A stretch of 64,000 nucleotides of DNA, taken from the NCBI RefSeq assembly GCF_017742245.1, contig NZ_JAGHKO010000001.1:2075061-2139060 (forward strand), written 5' to 3'. A program made the position numbers and the translations under genes. The stretch comes from Niastella soli. Its GTDB lineage: Bacteria > Bacteroidota > Bacteroidia > Chitinophagales > Chitinophagaceae. Below, in pieces: positions 52,522 through 61,765 of this stretch. The notes under the pieces were generated by a model. That model searched no databases and was not told where the DNA came from. It was given only the letters and a program-made list of their open reading frames with translations. Every line of letters starts with the position of its first letter. Positions within the stretch are counted from its first letter, which is position 1.

Positions 52522-53760
52522 ATGGATTTATTACGGTTTATAACAGCAGGCAGTGTTGATGATGGCAAGAGTACCTTGATTGGCCGTTTATTATATGATA
52601 GCAAAAGCATTATGATCGATCAACTGGCTGCTATCGAAAAACAAAGTAAGAATAAAGATCAGGGAGAGATCGATCTGGCTTTGTTGACAGATGGGTTGCG
52701 TGCAGAAAGAGAGCAGGGCATTACGATCGATGTGGCTTATAAATATTTCTCCACTCCCAAGCGTAAATTCATTATTGCCGATGCACCGGGTCATATACAA
52801 TATACCCGTAACATGGTTACCGGCGCCTCTACAGCCGACCTGGCTATTATTTTGATCGATGCCCGTAACGGGGTAGTTGAGCAAACCCGCCGCCATTCTA
52901 TCATAACTTCATTATTGAACATTCCACACGTGGTAGTGGCCATTAACAAAATGGACCTGGTCGACTACTCACAGGATGTTTACAACAATATCGTGATTGA
53001 CTATGCCGAAGTGGCAAAATCACTGGGACTGAAAGATGTGACCTACATTCCTCTCAGCGCCGCCTTTGGCGATAACATCGTAGAGAGATCCCCTAAACTG
53101 GCCTGGTACGAAGGTGCTCCTTTATTACAATTCCTGGAATCAGTGGAAGTGGATAAAGATATTAACCTTGCCGATCCACGCTTCCCCGTGCAATATGTGA
53201 TCCGTCCTCAAACAGAAGACCTGCACGATTACCGGGGTTATGCCGGAAAAGTAATCAGCGGTATTTATAAAAAAGGCGACTCCATCACCGTATTACCTTC
53301 AGGTCGCACCAGCACTATTTCAGCCATTGAACACAATGGTAAAGAAGTGGAAGAAGTATTTGCGCCCCAAAGCGCCATTCTTCACCTCGAAGATGACATC
53401 GACATCAGCCGCGGCGATATCATCGTGAAAAACGATAACCTGCCCAAATTAACACAGGAGCTGGAAGTAGTGCTGTGCTGGATGGACAACAAACCGCTGG
53501 TAACAGGCAACAAGTATTTATTGCAGATAAATAGCAAGGTAGTAAAGAGCGTGATAAAAGAAATCGAGTACAAGCTGGATGTAAATACCCTGCAAAAAAC
53601 AGAAGCTACCTCGGCTGCCTTAAACGATGTAATAAAAGTTAAAATAAAAACGGCTTCACCCATTCCGTACGATTCTTATAGCGATCTGCGGGAAAATGGT
53701 GGTGCCATATTAATAGATGAAACAAGTCATGTTACGGTAGGAGCCTGTATGATTCAATAG
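52522..53760 (+). CDS. cysN: Sulfate adenylyltransferase large subunit CysN (GTPase)
   Basis: 412 residues, EF-Tu-like GTPase that drives APS formation by CysD. G1 GSVDDGKST (about 9-17), G3 DAPGH, G4 NKMD. Domains 2 and 3 follow. It lacks the CysC APS-kinase fusion found in some CysN proteins and is shorter than the E. coli protein. The absence of an APS kinase fits direct use of APS by CysH. Confidence 0.95.
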   Translation: MDLLRFITAGSVDDGKSTLIGRLLYDSKSIMIDQLAAIEKQSKNKDQGEIDLALLTDGLRAEREQGITIDVAYKYFSTPKRKFIIADAPGHIQYTRNMVTGASTADLAIILIDARNGVVEQTRRHSIITSLLNIPHVVVAINKMDLVDYSQDVYNNIVIDYAEVAKSLGLKDVTYIPLSAAFGDNIVERSPKLAWYEGAPLLQFLESVEVDKDINLADPRFPVQYVIRPQTEDLHDYRGYAGKVISGIYKKGDSITVLPSGRTSTISAIEHNGKEVEEVFAPQSAILHLEDDIDISRGDIIVKNDNLPKLTQELEVVLCWMDNKPLVTGNKYLLQINSKVVKSVIKEIEYKLDVNTLQKTEATSAALNDVIKVKIKTASPIPYDSYSDLRENGGAILIDETSHVTVGACMIQ

Positions 53761-53804
53761 CTGAGTAGTAAACCCCTGTGTTGAACTTTTGAATATTGAA
53801 TAAA

Positions 53805-54632
53805 ATGAGCACACAAGAATTTATACAGCATTTATATGCGCAACTTAAAAAAGTAGATACCACATTTCCTGATAAGGAATTGGCAGAGCAGTTCATTGAT
53901 CAGGTTTTTAATTTCTTGTTTTTACCCAATAAGAAACATCATTTATACAGTGATCTTGAAAAAGAGCTCAATATATTAAGAGGCCATTTGTCAAGCCTGG
54001 TATATGATGTAACGCATAAAGAAGAAAAGGCTGAGAAACATACAGAAACATTCTTTGCAGCTATTCCTGCACTGTATGAAACACTGATCAAGGATGCCCA
54101 GGCATTGTTGCAGTTTGATCCGGCAGCGCGGTCGGTAGAAGAAGTGTTGGTGGCCTATCCCGGTTTTTATGCTACTGCAGTATATCGCTTATCGCACCAG
54201 TTATGGGAGCAGGGCGTAGAAATTCTGCCAAGATTATTCACCGAATATGCGCATAGTAGAACTGGTGTGGATATTCATCCCGGTGCTCATATTGGCGAAG
54301 GCTTTTGCATTGACCATGGCACCGGCATTGTGATTGGCGAAACAACTGTAATAGGAAATAATGTGAAAATATACCAGGGTGTAACATTAGGCGCCCTGCA
54401 TGTTTCAAAAGAGGCTATTACAAAACGGCATCCTACCATTGAAGATAATGTGACCATTTATGCAGGAGCTACCATTTTAGGCGGCGAAACGGTAATAGGA
54501 AAGGATAGTATCATCGGCGGGAACGTTTGGCTTACCTACAGTGTACCCTCTTTTTCAGTAGTGTACCACAAAAGCGAGGTAAAAGTTCGCGACAAAAATC
54601 CATTTCCTGAGCCATTAAATTTCGTCATCTAA
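53805..54632 (+). CDS. cysE: Serine O-acetyltransferase CysE (EpsC-type)
   Basis: 275 residues from ATG 53805; a TTG at 53796 is also in frame. It makes O-acetylserine from serine and acetyl-CoA. A long N-terminal helical domain, then the beta-helix from about 145 with TGVDIHPGAHIGEG, catalytic IDHGTGIVIGETT, and YQGVTLGALHV. The C-terminal tail ends EPLNFVI, matching the Ile-ending tails that insert into CysK to form cysteine synthase complexes. Confidence 0.93.
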   Translation: MSTQEFIQHLYAQLKKVDTTFPDKELAEQFIDQVFNFLFLPNKKHHLYSDLEKELNILRGHLSSLVYDVTHKEEKAEKHTETFFAAIPALYETLIKDAQALLQFDPAARSVEEVLVAYPGFYATAVYRLSHQLWEQGVEILPRLFTEYAHSRTGVDIHPGAHIGEGFCIDHGTGIVIGETTVIGNNVKIYQGVTLGALHVSKEAITKRHPTIEDNVTIYAGATILGGETVIGKDSIIGGNVWLTYSVPSFSVVYHKSEVKVRDKNPFPEPLNFVI

Positions 54633-54647
54633 AAAAAACGGGTAGTT

Positions 54648-55628
54648 ATGATCACCGAAGAAAATCAAACAAAGACAACCAGTAAAACTGATAACCAAAA
54701 CAACCAGCGTATGAGAGCCGGTAACATTTTAGAAACAATTGGCCAAACACCCCATGTTAGAATAAACAGACTGTTTGGTGATGGCCATGAAGTTTGGATC
54801 AAACTGGAACGCAACAATCCAGGTAACAGCATCAAAGATCGTATTGCATTGTCTATGATCGAAGATGCAGAAAAGAAAGGCATTCTGAACAAGGACAGCG
54901 TGATCATTGAACCTACTTCCGGTAATACTGGTATCGGTTTAGCCATGGTAGCAGCGGTAAAAGGTTACAAATTGATCCTGGTGATGCCTGAATCGATGAG
55001 CGTGGAAAGAAGACAATTAATGGAGTTATACGGAGCCTCTTTTGAATTGACTCCCCGTGAAAAAGGCATGAAAGGCGCTATTGAAAAAGCAAAAGAACTG
55101 GTAGCTGCAACGCCTAATTCCTGGATGCCCCAACAGTTCGATAATGAAGCGAACGTAAAAGTACATCGTGAAACAACTGCTAAAGAGATCCTGGAAAGCT
55201 TCCCTGATGGTATCGATTATTTGATCACCGGAGTTGGTACAGGTGGACATATCACCGGTGTAGCCGAAGTGTTGAAAGCCAAGTTCCCGAACCTGAAAGT
55301 ATACGCTGTAGAACCTGAGTTATCAGCTGTTATCGCTGGTGGCGCTCCTGGGCCACATCCTTTACAGGGCTTAGGCGCAGGCTTTATTCCAACTATTCTG
55401 AATACCTCTCTCCTCGATGGAACAGTGAGTGTAGGGAAGGATGAATCATTTAGCTATGCGCAACGCCTGGCTAAAGAAGAGGGTATACTGGCTGGTATTT
55501 CAACCGGAGCTGCCCTGGCAGCAGTTGCAAAAAAATTAGCTGAGATCCCCCAAGGGGCCAGAGTACTGACATTTAACTATGATACCGGCGAGCGGTATTT
55601 ATCAATAGATGGTTTATATAAAAAGTAA
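54648..55628 (+). CDS. cysK: Cysteine synthase (O-acetylserine sulfhydrylase) CysK
   Basis: 326 residues. PLP enzyme joining O-acetylserine and sulfide. [17 protein letters not shown] contains the PLP Lys; [22 protein letters not shown] and [10 protein letters not shown] form the cofactor and substrate loops. A 25-residue Thr/Asn-rich extension precedes the domain. Fifteen bases after cysE and six before SUMT, so the final step of cysteine synthesis sits within the sulfate-reduction operon. Confidence 0.96.
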   Translation: MITEENQTKTTSKTDNQNNQRMRAGNILETIGQTPHVRINRLFGDGHEVWIKLERNNPGNSIKDRIALSMIEDAEKKGILNKDSVIIEPTSGNTGIGLAMVAAVKGYKLILVMPESMSVERRQLMELYGASFELTPREKGMKGAIEKAKELVAATPNSWMPQQFDNEANVKVHRETTAKEILESFPDGIDYLITGVGTGGHITGVAEVLKAKFPNLKVYAVEPELSAVIAGGAPGPHPLQGLGAGFIPTILNTSLLDGTVSVGKDESFSYAQRLAKEEGILAGISTGAALAAVAKKLAEIPQGARVLTFNYDTGERYLSIDGLYKK

Positions 55629-55634
55629 CGGTTC

Positions 55635-56498
55635 ATGCAAACAAACCCAACATATGGCAAAGTGATACTGGCTGCTGCTGGTCCCGGCGATCCGGAACTG
55701 GTAACGGTAAAAACAGTACGCTACCTGCAACAGGCTGAAGTAGTGTTGGCTGATCGCCTCGTAAGCGAGGAGATACTGCAACAGTATGTAAACAGCCAGG
55801 CAGAGGTGCTGTATGTGGGTAAGCAATGCAGCCGTGGATCATCAACACCACAGTACACCATCAACGAATTGATGGTGCACTATGCCACACAAGGCAAACT
55901 GGTAGTCCGGTTAAAAGGGGGCGATGCATCAATGTTCTCGAACATACTTGATGAATTGCAGACCCTGGTACAACATAACATACCTTATGAAATAGTACCC
56001 GGTGTAACGGCAGCGTTGGGTGCTGCAGCCTATGCAGGCATTCCATTAACAGCCAGAGGTTATACTACATCAGTGCGTTTTTTGACCAGTTATAAACTGG
56101 ATGTTGTTACAGACACATACTGGAAAGAACTGGCCGAAACAAACGACACCCTGGTGTTTTATATGTCGTCAGAAACCCTGGATCATGTAGTAAGCAACCT
56201 GGTTAAACATAATATAGGAAGCGATAAGTTGCTGGCGGTAATTGAGCAGGCTACCACGCCTTTGCAAAACGTGCACGTAACCAATCTCTATTCTTACGAT
56301 GAACAGCTTCGGGGAAAAACATTTGTTTCCCCGTCGCTGGTCATCATTGGTAAAGTGGTGGCTTTGCACGAGCAGTTTAAATGGATCGAGAACAGCAATA
56401 GCGCAGACCATTATTTTAAACCACTGGCAAAACTGATTACAACAACACCCGATTCTGAAAATGCGGAAAAAGTAAATAAACATGTTAGCAGAGCATAA
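55635..56498 (+). CDS. cobA: Uroporphyrinogen-III C-methyltransferase (SUMT)
   Basis: 287 residues. It makes precorrin-2 for siroheme. GPGDPELVTVKTVRYLQQAEVVLADRLVS at the start, then VRLKGGDASMF, VPGVTAALGAAAYAGIPLTARG and FYMSSETL are the SUMT motifs. The last 40 residues are an Asn/Thr/Lys-rich tail. Its stop overlaps the cysJ start by 17 bases. With the Met8-like domain at 59982 it completes siroheme synthesis for CysI. The symbol cobA is used for the activity; cysG-A or sumT are equal names. Confidence 0.93.
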   Translation: MQTNPTYGKVILAAAGPGDPELVTVKTVRYLQQAEVVLADRLVSEEILQQYVNSQAEVLYVGKQCSRGSSTPQYTINELMVHYATQGKLVVRLKGGDASMFSNILDELQTLVQHNIPYEIVPGVTAALGAAAYAGIPLTARGYTTSVRFLTSYKLDVVTDTYWKELAETNDTLVFYMSSETLDHVVSNLVKHNIGSDKLLAVIEQATTPLQNVHVTNLYSYDEQLRGKTFVSPSLVIIGKVVALHEQFKWIENSNSADHYFKPLAKLITTTPDSENAEKVNKHVSRA

Positions 56499-58245
56499 AT
56501 TGAAATTGTTACAGGATTTAGTAAGGTCTTCTACCAAAGAAGAACTGGTTTGGATGAATGGATTCCTGGCCGGCGTGCTTATGAATTGCCATGACCAATC
56601 GGCACTGGCGCCTACCTCATCAGCAGCAGTTGCTTCTGCTCCTGCAACAGTACCGGCTCCCGGCGCTGCAGCTGTTGAAAGCAAACCTGCCGTATCTAAA
56701 ATTACTATAGCATACGGTACTGAAACCGGTAACTCAAAAAAGCTGGCCACCGATCTGGCTGCCAAAGCAAAGAAAAGCGGCATCCAGGCCAAAGTGGTAA
56801 GCCTTGATCAATATCGCCTGAATGACCTGGCTAAAGAAGAATACTTCTTTACCATCATCAGCACTCAGGGTGAAGGCGAGCCACCTGCTACTGCAAAGAA
56901 ATTTTACGACCATATACATCAGAACGGGTTCAAATTGCCCCAAATAAAATTCGGTGTGCTCGCCCTGGGCGACACTTCATATCCCTTGTTCTGCAAAGCC
57001 GGCGAAGATGTAGACCAGCAATTGCAAAGACTGGGTGGACAAAGACTGGTTAACTTAATAAAATGCGATACCGATTATCAGGGTGATGCGGATGGATGGT
57101 TCTCGCAGGTATTGCATTCGTTGACCAACACCACCAGCAGCAATGGTACGGCCAGTGTAGGTGCGGTAGTGGCTAAAAAGCCTGCCGGCAAAAAAGTATA
57201 CACTGGTAACATCATAACCAATGTAAACCTGAACGACAGAGGTTCAAACAAAGCAACGCATCATATTGAAATAGTGGCCGATGAACTGGATTACCAACCA
57301 GGTGATTCAATTGGGATCGTTCCAGAGAACGCGCCCGCAGTTGTAGATTCAATTATCGCATTGACACGTATCGATGGCAAGAAATCAGTTGCGTTCCGTA
57401 ACGAAACGCATACGGTGATCGAGTTGTTGAAAAAGAAAGTGAATATTGCTTATTTACCAGAGCGTGTAGTGAAGCAATATGCCGCTATTGTAAAACAGGA
57501 TATTCCGGAAACAAAGATCAGCCTACTCGATCTGTTAAAGATCTACCCGGTAAGTAATGCATCGCAATTTGAAGAAGTGATCGGTATTCTGGAGCCTATC
57601 ACCCCAAGATTGTATTCTATTTCCTCTTCACCCAATGCACACAGTGGTGAAGTACATGTTACTGTAGCCCGCGATAACTTTAAAGTGAATGGCGAAGTAA
57701 AACATGGTTTGTGCTCAAACTTCCTGGCTGATTTGCCAACTGATAGTCCGCTTGAATTTTATGTACATAAGAATAACCAGTTCCGGTTACCGGCTGAGGA
57801 TAAAGATGTGATTATGATAGGGCCCGGAACAGGAATTGCGCCATTTAGATCGTTTGTAGCTGAGCGCGATGCTGCCGGCGCCAGCGGTCGTAACTGGCTG
57901 TTCTTCGGCGATCAGCATTTTACTTCGGACTTCCTGTATCAAACAGAAATTCAAAACTGGATCCAAACAGGCGTATTGACGAAAGTTAATGTGGCCTTTT
58001 CAAGAGACCAGAAATCAAAGATATATGTACAGCATAAAATGCTGGAGAATGCCAAGGCATTTTATGAGTGGTTGCAAAATGGAGCCTATGTATACATCTG
58101 CGGCGCCAAAGAACCAATGAGTGTAGATGTGGAAAATACCGTTCTACAGATCATTGAACGATTTGGAAGTAAAACTAGCGCCCAGGCAATTGAGTATCTG
58201 AACCAGTTGAAAGAAGAGGGTCGCTTTCTGAAAGATGTATATTAG
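56482..58245 (+). CDS. cysJ: Assimilatory sulfite reductase (NADPH) flavoprotein subunit CysJ
   Basis: 587 residues. Electron entry of sulfite reductase. FMN-binding flavodoxin domain with IAYGTETGNSKKLA near residue 74; an Ala/Pro-rich linker precedes it. FAD domain with PRLYSISSSPN and HGLCSNFLADL; NADPH domain with IGPGTGIAPFRSF and WLFFGDQHFTSDFLYQTEI. The N-terminal 30 residues (SSTKEELVWMNGFLAGVL) match the region that docks on the CysI side. Translationally coupled to SUMT. Confidence 0.95.
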   Translation: MLAEHKLKLLQDLVRSSTKEELVWMNGFLAGVLMNCHDQSALAPTSSAAVASAPATVPAPGAAAVESKPAVSKITIAYGTETGNSKKLATDLAAKAKKSGIQAKVVSLDQYRLNDLAKEEYFFTIISTQGEGEPPATAKKFYDHIHQNGFKLPQIKFGVLALGDTSYPLFCKAGEDVDQQLQRLGGQRLVNLIKCDTDYQGDADGWFSQVLHSLTNTTSSNGTASVGAVVAKKPAGKKVYTGNIITNVNLNDRGSNKATHHIEIVADELDYQPGDSIGIVPENAPAVVDSIIALTRIDGKKSVAFRNETHTVIELLKKKVNIAYLPERVVKQYAAIVKQDIPETKISLLDLLKIYPVSNASQFEEVIGILEPITPRLYSISSSPNAHSGEVHVTVARDNFKVNGEVKHGLCSNFLADLPTDSPLEFYVHKNNQFRLPAEDKDVIMIGPGTGIAPFRSFVAERDAAGASGRNWLFFGDQHFTSDFLYQTEIQNWIQTGVLTKVNVAFSRDQKSKIYVQHKMLENAKAFYEWLQNGAYVYICGAKEPMSVDVENTVLQIIERFGSKTSAQAIEYLNQLKEEGRFLKDVY

Positions 58246-58290
58246 AATGATGCGGGTGAACTTTATTTGAAACTTGAAACAGCATTTACA

Positions 58291-59979
58291 ATGAGTACAA
58301 ACGATAATAAGAATCTATCTTCTACCGAGAAAATAAAAATGACCAGCGATGGTTTACGTGGCACATTAAAAGAAAGCTTGCGCGATGAGATAACCGGTGC
58401 GATCCGTGAAGATGATACAGCGTTGGTAAAGTTCCATGGCATGTATCAGCAGGATGACCGTGATCGTCGCGAAGAGCGCAGTGCCAAAAAACTGGAATGG
58501 TTGTATTCTTATATGCTGCGTTTGCGATTGCCCGGTGGCTTTATGACCGCTGAGCAATACATAGGATTACATAACATTGCCGGCGACCATTCTACCGGAG
58601 TTATTAAAATTACCACCCGCCAGACCATACAGCTGCATGGTATTTTAAAATCACATGTAAAGCCAACCATTCAGGCTTTCAACACCATATTGCTCGATTC
58701 TATTTCTGCTTGTGGCGATGTGAACCGAAATGTAGTTTGCGCGGCTCACCCCAAATTTTCACCTATACACGAGGAAATTTTTTCTTATGCAGGGAAAATA
58801 AGCAAAATGGGTTTGCCTAAATCAAGAGGATATTATGAAATATGGCTCGATGAAAAGCCATTACTCGATAAAAAGGAAAAAGAAGAAGTAGAAAAAGATC
58901 CATTATACCAGGATCGTTATCTGCCCCGTAAATTCAAAGTGGGTATAGCTATCCCGCCCAACAACGATGTGGATGTGTTTACTAATGACCTGGGGCTTAT
59001 CGCTATTATTGAAAATGACAAGCTGATAGGTTTTAACATCGCTGCTGGTGGAGGTTTGGGTGCCACTCATGGCAACGCGGCTACTTATCCACGCCTGGCA
59101 TCAATGCTGGGGTTTGTACGTGGTGAAGAAAATACGCTGAAGGCCGTGCTGGAGGTAATTACCATTCAGCGCGACCATGGTAATCGCAGCGATCGTAAGC
59201 TGAGCCGCCTGAAATATACCATCGACAAAATGGGGGTCGAAGCATTTAAGGAAGAACTGGAAAAACGGTGTGGGTTCAAGCTCGAAGAGCCGAAGCCATA
59301 TAGCTTTACCAGTAGAAAAGATGATTACGGCTGGCACAAGAACCACGAAGGCAAATGGTTTTATACGGTATTTATTGAAAGTGGTCGTATTGCTGATGAA
59401 AAGGTGGCCCTAAAAACAGCCTTACTGGAAGTAGCAAAAACAGGTAAAGCCAATTTCAGGTTCACCAGTAACCAGGGGCTGATCCTCAGTGACATTGCAC
59501 AAAAGGATAAAAAAGCTGTAGAACAGATATTAACCGATTTCGGGATTATTGCACATACAGACAATGCAGGTGCTGTTCGTAAAAATGCCATCGCCTGCGT
59601 AGCGTTTAATACCTGTTCACTGGCGCTGGCTGAAGCACAACGCTACCTGCCATCGCTCATCACGAAAATTGAACCTATACTGGCCAAGTATGGTTTGGAG
59701 AACGAAGAAATTTCTATGCGGATGACCGGATGTCCCAATGGTTGTGGCAGGCCGTATGCTGCAGAGATCGGTTTTATAGGCACTGCCTATGGCCGTTATA
59801 ATTTACATTTGGGGGGCGACCGCGAAGGTTTCCGTTTAAATAAAAAGTACAAGGAAAATATCGACGAGCCTGCAATTTTGAAGGAGCTGGATGAACTTTT
59901 CGAGAAATATAGCAAGAACAGGAATTCCGGTGAAACATTTGGCGATTTTGCAGTTCGCGAAAAGTTGGTAACGATTTAA
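58291..59979 (+). CDS. cysI: Assimilatory sulfite reductase hemoprotein CysI
   Basis: 562 residues from ATG 58291; an in-frame TTG at 58267 adds eight residues and is less likely. It reduces sulfite to sulfide by six electrons using siroheme and a [4Fe-4S] cluster. The four cluster Cys are in CVAFNTC and GCPNGC (about 441-490 of the mature frame), and RKNAIACVAFNTCSLALAEAQRYL is the family block. N-terminal TTRQTIQLHG is also typical. Forty-five bases after cysJ. Confidence 0.96.
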   Translation: MSTNDNKNLSSTEKIKMTSDGLRGTLKESLRDEITGAIREDDTALVKFHGMYQQDDRDRREERSAKKLEWLYSYMLRLRLPGGFMTAEQYIGLHNIAGDHSTGVIKITTRQTIQLHGILKSHVKPTIQAFNTILLDSISACGDVNRNVVCAAHPKFSPIHEEIFSYAGKISKMGLPKSRGYYEIWLDEKPLLDKKEKEEVEKDPLYQDRYLPRKFKVGIAIPPNNDVDVFTNDLGLIAIIENDKLIGFNIAAGGGLGATHGNAATYPRLASMLGFVRGEENTLKAVLEVITIQRDHGNRSDRKLSRLKYTIDKMGVEAFKEELEKRCGFKLEEPKPYSFTSRKDDYGWHKNHEGKWFYTVFIESGRIADEKVALKTALLEVAKTGKANFRFTSNQGLILSDIAQKDKKAVEQILTDFGIIAHTDNAGAVRKNAIACVAFNTCSLALAEAQRYLPSLITKIEPILAKYGLENEEISMRMTGCPNGCGRPYAAEIGFIGTAYGRYNLHLGGDREGFRLNKKYKENIDEPAILKELDELFEKYSKNRNSGETFGDFAVREKLVTI

Positions 59980-59981
59980 AA

Positions 59982-61511
59982 ATGCTGACAAGCATGACAA
60001 CAGAACAAATAATACCGGTAAAACAAACATCTGGCGCAACAACCGATCCGGGCAATCTTTTATTTCCTGTTTTTTTAAAGCTGGAAGATCTAAAGGTATT
60101 GCTGGTAGGAGGGGGCAAGGTAGGTGCAGAAAAGCTGTCTGCGCTGCTTAGTAATTCGCCGGCTGCCCCGGTTACTGTTGTAGCTCTCAGTATTTCCGAT
60201 GAAGTACGTAAGCTGGCAAAAAGCCATCCCAATGTAACGCTACAGGAACGAGGATTTATTCATGCCGATCTCGAAAACAAGGACCTGGTTATCATTGCGG
60301 TGAATGAAAAAGAGACAAGCCTGGCCATCAGGGCTGCCGCCAAGGATAAGAAGATCCTGGTGAACGTGGCCGACACTCCTGAGCAATGCGATTTTTACCT
60401 GAGTTCCATTGTACAAAAAGGTAATTTGAAAATTGCCATTTCAACCAATGGTAAATCACCCACCGCGGCCAAGCGAATAAAAGAAGTATTGAACCATGCC
60501 TTGCCTGCTGAGTTGAACGACATGATCAATAACCTGCATGCCGTAAGAAACAAGCTCAATGGCAATTTTGAATATAAAGTAAAACGGCTGAATGAGCTTA
60601 CCCGCATACTGGTAGAAAAAGATAATGTGGAAAGGGAACGACGCGTTCGAAAGATCGTTACCTATTCCCTCATTGCATTTGCCCTGATGCTGGTAGGTCA
60701 CTTTGTTTTCTCTTACTTACCGTTTCAGCGTATTGCTGATGATACAGTAAAATGGTATCACCAGATGGACCCGAACTTTCACTGGATGGTACTGGCCGGT
60801 TTCCTGGCGCAATTGGTTGATGGCGCATTGGGTATGGGGTATGGGGTTACCAGTGCCACCATATTATTAACGGCCGGAGTTAGCCCGGCGGCTATGAGCG
60901 GCAGTATACACACCGCCGAAATGTTTGCAAGTGGCGCCTCAGGATACAGCCACTATAAATTTGGCAACGTAAACAAAAAGTTGTTCAAAGCATTGGTGAT
61001 ACCCGGGGTTATAGGAGCCGTTTTAGGGGCCGTCTTATTATCAAAATATGGTGACACGCAAACGATCTACCTGAAACCCATCATTGCCTGCTATACCATG
61101 ATATTGGGCGTACGGATTCTTTGGAATGCTTTCAAAAAAGAAAAGAAGAAAAAGAAATTTAAACATTACGGTTGGCTGGCCGGTTTTGGGGGCTTCCTCG
61201 ATTCGTTTGGAGGCGGAGGCTGGGGACCCATTGTAACCACAACCTTAATTACCAAAGGACGTAGTCCCCGTTTTGTGATAGGGTCAGTAAGCCTTACCGA
61301 ATTCTTTGTTACCCTGGCCAGTGCCTTTACATTTTTTACCTTGCTGGGGGTAACGCACTGGCAGGTAATTGTGGCCCTGATAGTAGGCGGGTTACTAGCT
61401 GCCCCCCTGGCTGCAAAACTGGCCGGTAAATTACCACGCAAAACTTCCCTGATCTTATTAGGGATATTGGTAATATTCTGGAGCCTGAAGATTATAGTAA
61501 AGATATTTTAA
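59982..61511 (+). CDS. Met8-like siroheme synthase domain fused to a TSUP (TauE/SafE) permease
   Basis: 509 residues, two parts. Residues about 25-215 are a precorrin-2 dehydrogenase/sirohydrochlorin ferrochelatase: VLLVGGGKVGAEKLSALL, DLVIIAVNEKET, NVADTPEQCDFYLSSIVQKGNLKIAISTNGKSPTAAKRIKE. After a helix come about eight TM segments from 225 to the end, with WMVLAGFLAQLVDGALGMGYGVTSA and GFGGFLDSFGGGGWGPIVT, the two TSUP signature loops. TSUP proteins move sulfite, sulfate and related anions. Two bases after cysI, it ends the operon. The direction of transport is inference. Confidence 0.9.
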   Translation: MLTSMTTEQIIPVKQTSGATTDPGNLLFPVFLKLEDLKVLLVGGGKVGAEKLSALLSNSPAAPVTVVALSISDEVRKLAKSHPNVTLQERGFIHADLENKDLVIIAVNEKETSLAIRAAAKDKKILVNVADTPEQCDFYLSSIVQKGNLKIAISTNGKSPTAAKRIKEVLNHALPAELNDMINNLHAVRNKLNGNFEYKVKRLNELTRILVEKDNVERERRVRKIVTYSLIAFALMLVGHFVFSYLPFQRIADDTVKWYHQMDPNFHWMVLAGFLAQLVDGALGMGYGVTSATILLTAGVSPAAMSGSIHTAEMFASGASGYSHYKFGNVNKKLFKALVIPGVIGAVLGAVLLSKYGDTQTIYLKPIIACYTMILGVRILWNAFKKEKKKKKFKHYGWLAGFGGFLDSFGGGGWGPIVTTTLITKGRSPRFVIGSVSLTEFFVTLASAFTFFTLLGVTHWQVIVALIVGGLLAAPLAAKLAGKLPRKTSLILLGILVIFWSLKIIVKIF

Positions 61512-61515
61512 TAAT

Positions 61516-61545
61516 TAATCCCGGTAAATATTCTTACCGGGATTA
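61516..61545 (+). terminator. Hairpin after the cys operon
   Basis: TAATCCCGGTAA (61516-61527) pairs perfectly with 61534-61545 around a 6-nt loop. There is no T-run on the plus strand (AAAAATAAATT follows), so it may work as an mRNA end or as a weak terminator. Confidence 0.55.
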
Positions 61546-61578
61546 AAAATAAATTATTAGTCTAGTATAATAATCGAC

Positions 61579-61586
61579 TATATTTG
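61579..61586 (+). promoter_or_regulatory. -7 element of the TonB-receptor promoter
   Basis: TATATTTG matches TAnnTTTG. Start site near 61593; leader about 170 nt. No clear -33 box is seen. Confidence 0.55.
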
Positions 61587-61600
61587 TACCGAATAACGAT

Positions 61601-61628
61601 CCCGGTTACCAGTTTAGCCGGGTTTTTT
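61601..61628 (+). terminator. Leader terminator/attenuator 1
   Basis: CCCGGTT (61601-61607) pairs with AGCCGGG (61616-61622), with one U-G pair, and is followed by six T. It lies only about 10 nt after the predicted start site. Confidence 0.7.
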
Positions 61629-61683
61629 AAGACTCTAATAGTCTAGTAAATTAGTGGACATACTACTCTGAAAACAAAGCAAT

Positions 61684-61710
61684 TCCCCGTACAAAGCCGG
61701 GGATTTATTA
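61684..61710 (+). terminator. Leader terminator-like hairpin 2
   Basis: TCCCCG pairs with CGGGGA around TACAAAGC, then TTTATTAT. Weaker T-run than hairpin 1. Confidence 0.5.
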
Positions 61711-61765
61711 TAACCTTAAAGTCTATTAAAGTAATAGGCTAGTATGAATGAATAAACCAACAACA

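Larger units (their letters stand above)
61561..61740 (+). promoter_or_regulatory. TonB-receptor leader: three copies of the 19-bp motif at 80-81 base spacing
   Basis: TCTAGTATAATAATCGACT (61561), TCTAGTAAATTAGTGGACA (61642) and TCTATTAAAGTAATAGGCT (61722). The first touches the -7 element. Each of the first two is followed about 40 bases later by a terminator-like hairpin. The fourth relative is at the cys promoter (50661). Confidence 0.65.
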
